DNA of 8,423 nucleotides from Clostridiales bacterium (lineage in GTDB: Bacteria > Bacillota > Clostridia > Oscillospirales > CAG-272), in NCBI GenBank assembly GCA_012511425.1, contig JAAZGC010000137.1, positions 1 to 8,423 of the forward strand, read 5' to 3'. Within the stretch, counting starts at the first letter, position 1. Each line of letters starts with the position of its first letter. The position numbers were made by a program, and so were the translations under genes. This document shows positions 5,481 to 8,423 of this stretch, one piece after another. The notes beneath the pieces were generated by a model, which saw only the letters and a list, made by a program, of their open reading frames with translations, had not been told where the DNA came from and did not search any database.

Positions 5481-6932
5481 ATGCTTAGAAAATTGATTGC
5501 CGCGGCGCTTGCCGTTTTGATTTTTGCGTCCGTTTTGGCCTGCGGGGAAAAGCCTGCGGATACCGTCGAAACCACCGCTCAGACCGCCGCCGAAACGACG
5601 GCGGGTGAGGAGATTACCCCGCTCGACGCGCTGCCCGAAAATGATTTCGGCGGCTATGAGTTCCGAATTTTGGGCGACACAAACTCAAACTGGTGGATAA
5701 TCTCCCTCGACGCCGAAGACCTTGACGGCGAGATTATAAACGACACCGTTTACGAGCGCAACCGCTTTGTCGAAAACAAATACAACGTCGTGATTTCCTC
5801 TCAGGAGACGACGAATGCGATGCCGCAGGTGGAGAAGTCGGTCAATGCCGGCTCCGCCGACTACGATATGGTCTGGGAGCGGATAAACGCGATGGTCAAA
5901 ACCGCGCAGAACGGCTTTTTCCGCCAGCTCAACGCGATTGACTCGATAAGCTTCGACCCGCGCTTCTGGGACCCCAACTCGGCGGAGGCGTTCAACATAA
6001 ACGGCCGGCTTTTCTTCGTCTGCAATGATATAAACGTCCATTGCTTCGAGGGCTGCAGCGCGATGTATTTTTCAAAGACGCTGATTGACACTTTGGGGCT
6101 TGAAAATCCTTACGAGCTTGTAAGAAGCGAAAAATGGACGCTTGCCAAGATGGGCGAAATGATGCGCGCCGCTGCGGCGGACACAAACGGCGACGGAGTC
6201 CGGAACGAAGGGGACACCTTCGGGCTCGTTACCGGCATAGGGCAGTATCTGTCCCTTGTCAGCGGCACCGGCGAGCAGCTTGTCCACAAAGAAACCGGCA
6301 GCGACGGCAAAGACAGCTTCCGGCTGAACCTCGACTCGGCAAAGATGATCGAAGTCACCGGCATTGTCTGCGACCTTTTGAACGACAAAAACCTTTCCGT
6401 AATTGTAAACGACGACAACTGGGGATACAACAGCTTTTTCTCCGACCACAGCCTCTTTTATATAATGCAGCTCGGCTCGATTATAATGATGCGGGAAAAT
6501 ATGGAAACCGATTTCGGCGTCCTGCCTTTCCCGATGTACGACGAAAATCAGGGCTACTACGCCAACGGAATGGAAGCGACGGCACAGGCGATGTGCATTC
6601 CGGCATCGGTGCAGGACGCCGAGCTTGTCGGCGCCGTATCCGAAGCGATGGCGGTCTATTCCGACGCCTATCTTACCGACGCCTATTACGACACCACTCT
6701 CAAGGGCAAGATCGCCCGCGACGAAGACACCGTCGAGATGCTCGACATCCTTACCGCAAACCGGGTTTTCGACTACTCAACCTGCTATTCTAACTGGGAT
6801 GTTTATACGAAATATCACACGAGCATCCAGAAGAACGGCGCGGAGGAGCTGGCTTCGCTTCAGGCGAAGCTGATAGAATCGTTCAACAAAAACGCCGAGG
6901 CGACGATCGAGGCTTATTCGCAGATCGGCTGA
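5481..6932 (+). CDS. ABC transporter substrate-binding lipoprotein (carbohydrate type)
   Basis: A 483-residue exported lipoprotein that should capture a sugar or oligosaccharide outside the membrane and hand it to an ABC permease. Residues 1-20 form a lipoprotein signal peptide ending V-L-A-C21. A Thr/Ala/Glu-rich flexible tether follows (about 27-44), then a family 1-type solute-binding domain. D-T-N-G-D-G-V-R-N-E-G-D (234-245) is an EF-hand-like calcium loop often seen in clostridial members of this family, usually followed by F/Y-G as here. The many Trp/Tyr residues (W71, W72, W133, W163, W219) fit stacking on a sugar. I chose the ATG at 5481, with GGAGG (5470-5474) six bases upstream. An in-frame start at 5457 would put charged and aromatic residues before the signal peptide. 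No permease genes follow in the window, so partners must lie elsewhere. The substrate cannot be read from the sequence. Confidence 0.85.
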   Translation: MLRKLIAAALAVLIFASVLACGEKPADTVETTAQTAAETTAGEEITPLDALPENDFGGYEFRILGDTNSNWWIISLDAEDLDGEIINDTVYERNRFVENKYNVVISSQETTNAMPQVEKSVNAGSADYDMVWERINAMVKTAQNGFFRQLNAIDSISFDPRFWDPNSAEAFNINGRLFFVCNDINVHCFEGCSAMYFSKTLIDTLGLENPYELVRSEKWTLAKMGEMMRAAAADTNGDGVRNEGDTFGLVTGIGQYLSLVSGTGEQLVHKETGSDGKDSFRLNLDSAKMIEVTGIVCDLLNDKNLSVIVNDDNWGYNSFFSDHSLFYIMQLGSIIMMRENMETDFGVLPFPMYDENQGYYANGMEATAQAMCIPASVQDAELVGAVSEAMAVYSDAYLTDAYYDTTLKGKIARDEDTVEMLDILTANRVFDYSTCYSNWDVYTKYHTSIQKNGAEELASLQAKLIESFNKNAEATIEAYSQIG

Positions 6933-6963
6933 TTAAAAAAACAAAAACGATAAAAACCGTACT

Positions 6964-6990
6964 GCCGCCCGCACGGGATTGCAGGGCGGC
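6964..6990. other. Hairpin after the binding-protein gene
   Basis: GCCGCCC (6964-6970) pairs with GGGCGGC (6984-6990), 31 bases after the stop codon. No T-tract follows on the + strand, so it is not a classical terminator. A role in protecting the abundant binding-protein message or damping read-through is an inference. Confidence 0.4.
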
Positions 6991-7031
6991 GGATTCGGCA
7001 GGATTTATAAGAAAAGACTTCCGTTAAACGG

Positions 7032-7220
7032 GTGACGGCTGTGATATGGGCAGTTATTTTAGGCGTGTTATGGATCGTCATGCTGATAATACACCTTATG
7101 TATTATGTAAAAAACAGAGATGACCGCTTCCAGAAAATTGCACTGATTTTATTGTTGGCGGCAGCGGCGGTTTGCATGATACTGATAAGCAGCTCCGCGA
7201 AGATGAATAAACGGGGATGA
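7032..7220 (+). CDS. Small two-helix membrane protein, unknown function
   Basis: Up to 62 residues with a GTG start. The N-terminal stretch (about 4-26, I-W-A-V-I-L-G-V-L-W-I-V-M-L-I-I) and a second one (about 37-54, I-A-L-I-L-L-L-A-A-A-A-V-C-M-I-L-I) are both long enough to span the membrane. Between them is a short charged loop, Y-V-K-N-R-D-D-R-F-Q-K, and a basic tail A-K-M-N-K-R-G follows. By the positive-inside rule both the loop and the tail are basic, so topology is unclear. The ribosome binding site is weak: GTG at 7041 with GGGTGA (7030-7035) five bases upstream is a plausible alternative start (59 residues). It lies 99 bases after the binding-protein gene on the same strand and may share its transcript. 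I recognise no family. Hydrophobic composition argues against a chance ORF. Confidence 0.5.
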   Translation: MTAVIWAVILGVLWIVMLIIHLMYYVKNRDDRFQKIALILLLAAAAVCMILISSSAKMNKRG

Positions 7221-7250
7221 CTCTTGCGCACCTCTGCCGCCGCTGCGAGC

Positions 7251-7280
7251 TTGACAAAAGCCGGTTTGTTCCGGCATATT
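7251..7280 (+). promoter_or_regulatory. Possible regulated promoter of the GH109-like gene
   Basis: A perfect TTGACA (7251-7256), an 18-base spacer and a weak CATATT (7275-7280). The spacer holds the inverted repeat GCCGG (7260-7264) / CCGGC (7271-7275), with its right arm on the -10, a position where a repressor could act. A distance of about 35 bases leaves room for a start point near 7287 before the ATG at 7322. Confidence 0.4.
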
Positions 7281-7321
7281 TGCAGACCGAATGATGATTA
7301 AAAAAACCACGGGAGATTATC

Positions 7322-8423
7322 ATGAAAGACAAAATCCGCCTCGGGATGATCGGCACGGCCGGGCGCGGCTGCGGGCATATCCGTATGCTTGTAAATATGC
7401 CCGACGTCGAAGTGGCCGCCGTCTGCGACCTCTATGAAGATCGCGTCGAAGACGCGCTTAAAATCTGCAATGACAGCTATCGGGGCGCCGTCAAAGTCGA
7501 CGGCTATACCGACTTCCGCCGGATGCTTGAGCGCCGCGACATCGACGGCGTCATCATTTCGTCGTCCTGGGAGTCGCACGGCTATCTTGCCGCCGCCGCG
7601 ATGGAATCCGGCAAATACGCCGCCGTCGAGTGCGGCGGGGCGGCTTCGATAGACGAATGCTGGCAGATCGTCCGGACATACGAGCGCACCGGCAATCACT
7701 GCATGTTCCTCGAAAACTGCTGCTACGGACGGGAAGAAATGACCCTGCTCCGGATGATAAAAGACGGCGTTTTCGGAGAAGTGGTTCACACCGAGGGCGG
7801 ATATCAGCACGAGCTTCGCAGCGGCATCGCAACCGGCAGGGAAAGGCGCGCGTTCCGCTATGAATACTTCATGCACCGCAATGCCGAGCTCTATCCGGCG
7901 CACGAGCTGGGGCCGATGCAGAAATATCTGAACATAAACCGCGGCAACCGGATGCTGACGCTGACTTCAACCGCATCAAAGGCGAGGGGGCTTCGCGAAT
8001 ACATCGTCCGGGAAAAAGGCATAGACTCTCCCGATGCAAAGCGGGAAGTCACCGAAGGCGACGTCGTCACCACCGTCATAAAGTGCGCCCACGGCGAGAC
8101 AATCGTGCTTTTCCACTCGACCACCCTGCCGCATCCTTACAGCCGCCGCGGCCGCGTTCAGGGGACGCGGGGGATTTGGACGGAGGACAACAAATCGATC
8201 TACATAGAGGGGCTTTCCCCGAACCACGACGAATGGGAGCTGTTTTCAAAATATCTTGACGACCCGAAATATGAGCACCCGCTCTGGACATGGTACCGCA
8301 GCTCGGATATCGAGGGCGGCGGCCACGGCGGAATGGACTATCTCGTCCTCCGCGCTTTTGTCGAGTCGGTCAGAGAACGCATCGCCCCTCCGCTTGACGC
8401 CTATGACGGCGCCTGCCTGATGG
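7322..8423 (+). CDS. GH109-like Gfo/Idh/MocA oxidoreductase/glycosidase (3' end outside window)
   Basis: Open from the ATG at 7322 (GGGAG at 7311-7315) to the right edge: 367 residues of a family usually ~400-460 long. The N-terminus is a Rossmann NAD(P) fold, G8-M-I-G11-T-A-G14-R-G16, with V-C-D36 at the end of the second strand. The C-terminal half carries the signature set of NAD-dependent GH109 alpha-N-acetylgalactosaminidases: L-E-N-C-C-Y135-G-R-E-E-M, E-G-G-Y161-x-H-E-L-R, Y191-P-A-H194-E-L-G-P, P-Y-S-R...Q-G-T-R-G (272-284) and H-G-G-M-D (335-339). Such enzymes cleave glycosidic bonds by transient oxidation with bound NAD. The usual E-K-P or E-V-P turn after the Rossmann fold reads E103-C-G-G-A-A. 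No signal peptide, so it should act in the cytoplasm on sugar brought in by an uptake system such as the neighbouring binding protein. The exact substrate is open; a plain sugar dehydrogenase is possible. Confidence 0.85.
   Translation, partial: MKDKIRLGMIGTAGRGCGHIRMLVNMPDVEVAAVCDLYEDRVEDALKICNDSYRGAVKVDGYTDFRRMLERRDIDGVIISSSWESHGYLAAAAMESGKYAAVECGGAASIDECWQIVRTYERTGNHCMFLENCCYGREEMTLLRMIKDGVFGEVVHTEGGYQHELRSGIATGRERRAFRYEYFMHRNAELYPAHELGPMQKYLNINRGNRMLTLTSTASKARGLREYIVREKGIDSPDAKREVTEGDVVTTVIKCAHGETIVLFHSTTLPHPYSRRGRVQGTRGIWTEDNKSIYIEGLSPNHDEWELFSKYLDDPKYEHPLWTWYRSSDIEGGGHGGMDYLVLRAFVESVRERIAPPLDAYDGACLM

Noticed and set aside
6134..6793. 219-residue Arg-rich ORF inside the binding-protein gene
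   Set aside because: Same-strand out-of-frame shadow with strongly biased composition.
7298..7903. 201-residue - strand ORF opposite the GH109-like gene
   Set aside because: The + strand frame there has consistent family motifs, codon use and ribosome binding site; this is its shadow.

Overview
The window looks like a chromosomal segment of a Gram-positive anaerobe of the Clostridia, probably an uncultured gut lineage. Reasons: strong sigma-A-type promoters, GGAGG-type ribosome binding sites, a Firmicutes-style lipoprotein sugar-binding protein with a Thr-rich linker, a class I dihydroorotase next to a type 2 PyrF, and moderately GC-rich genes. The taxonomic guess is an inference. The first ~315 bases are clearly AT-rich (about one third G+C) and unlike the rest.

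Region 1 (1-~420, + strand): the C-terminal ~100 residues of an Abi_2/AbiF-like HEPN protein, read open from the left edge. Right after its stop comes a near-consensus promoter (318-346) driving a ~64-nt RNA that has no room for a gene: two hairpins, the second a GAAA-capped intrinsic terminator (390-416). A HEPN Abi protein beside a free-standing small structured RNA is the arrangement described for AbiF-type RNA-linked toxin/defence systems, considered relatives of the Cas13 ancestor. This is the most exciting item here. Positions 435-570 hold further palindromes that separate it from the next locus.

Region 2 (598-4680, - strand): transcribed right to left as pyrC, pyrF and pgcA. These encode dihydroorotase, OMP decarboxylase and an alpha-phosphoglucomutase. 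pyrC has an extended -10 promoter at 4670-4678, and pgcA may have its own promoter at 2374-2401. The two pyr genes serve UMP synthesis; pgcA makes glucose-1-phosphate, which with UTP gives UDP-glucose.

Region 3 (4740-5300, + strand): a divergent promoter followed at once by a terminator-like hairpin (a ~57-nt RNA or an attenuated leader), then a short ORF with a signal peptide that seems to be the start of a frameshifted, decaying secreted-protein gene, closed by a strong bidirectional terminator.

Region 4 (5394-8423, + strand): a perfect TTGACA-17-TATAAT promoter with a cre-like site on its -35, a lipoprotein ABC-transporter sugar-binding protein, a small two-helix membrane protein, and a Gfo/Idh/MocA dehydrogenase-like protein of the GH109 type that runs off the right edge. 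Together they suggest capture and intracellular processing of a glycan or amino sugar, but no permease is in view.
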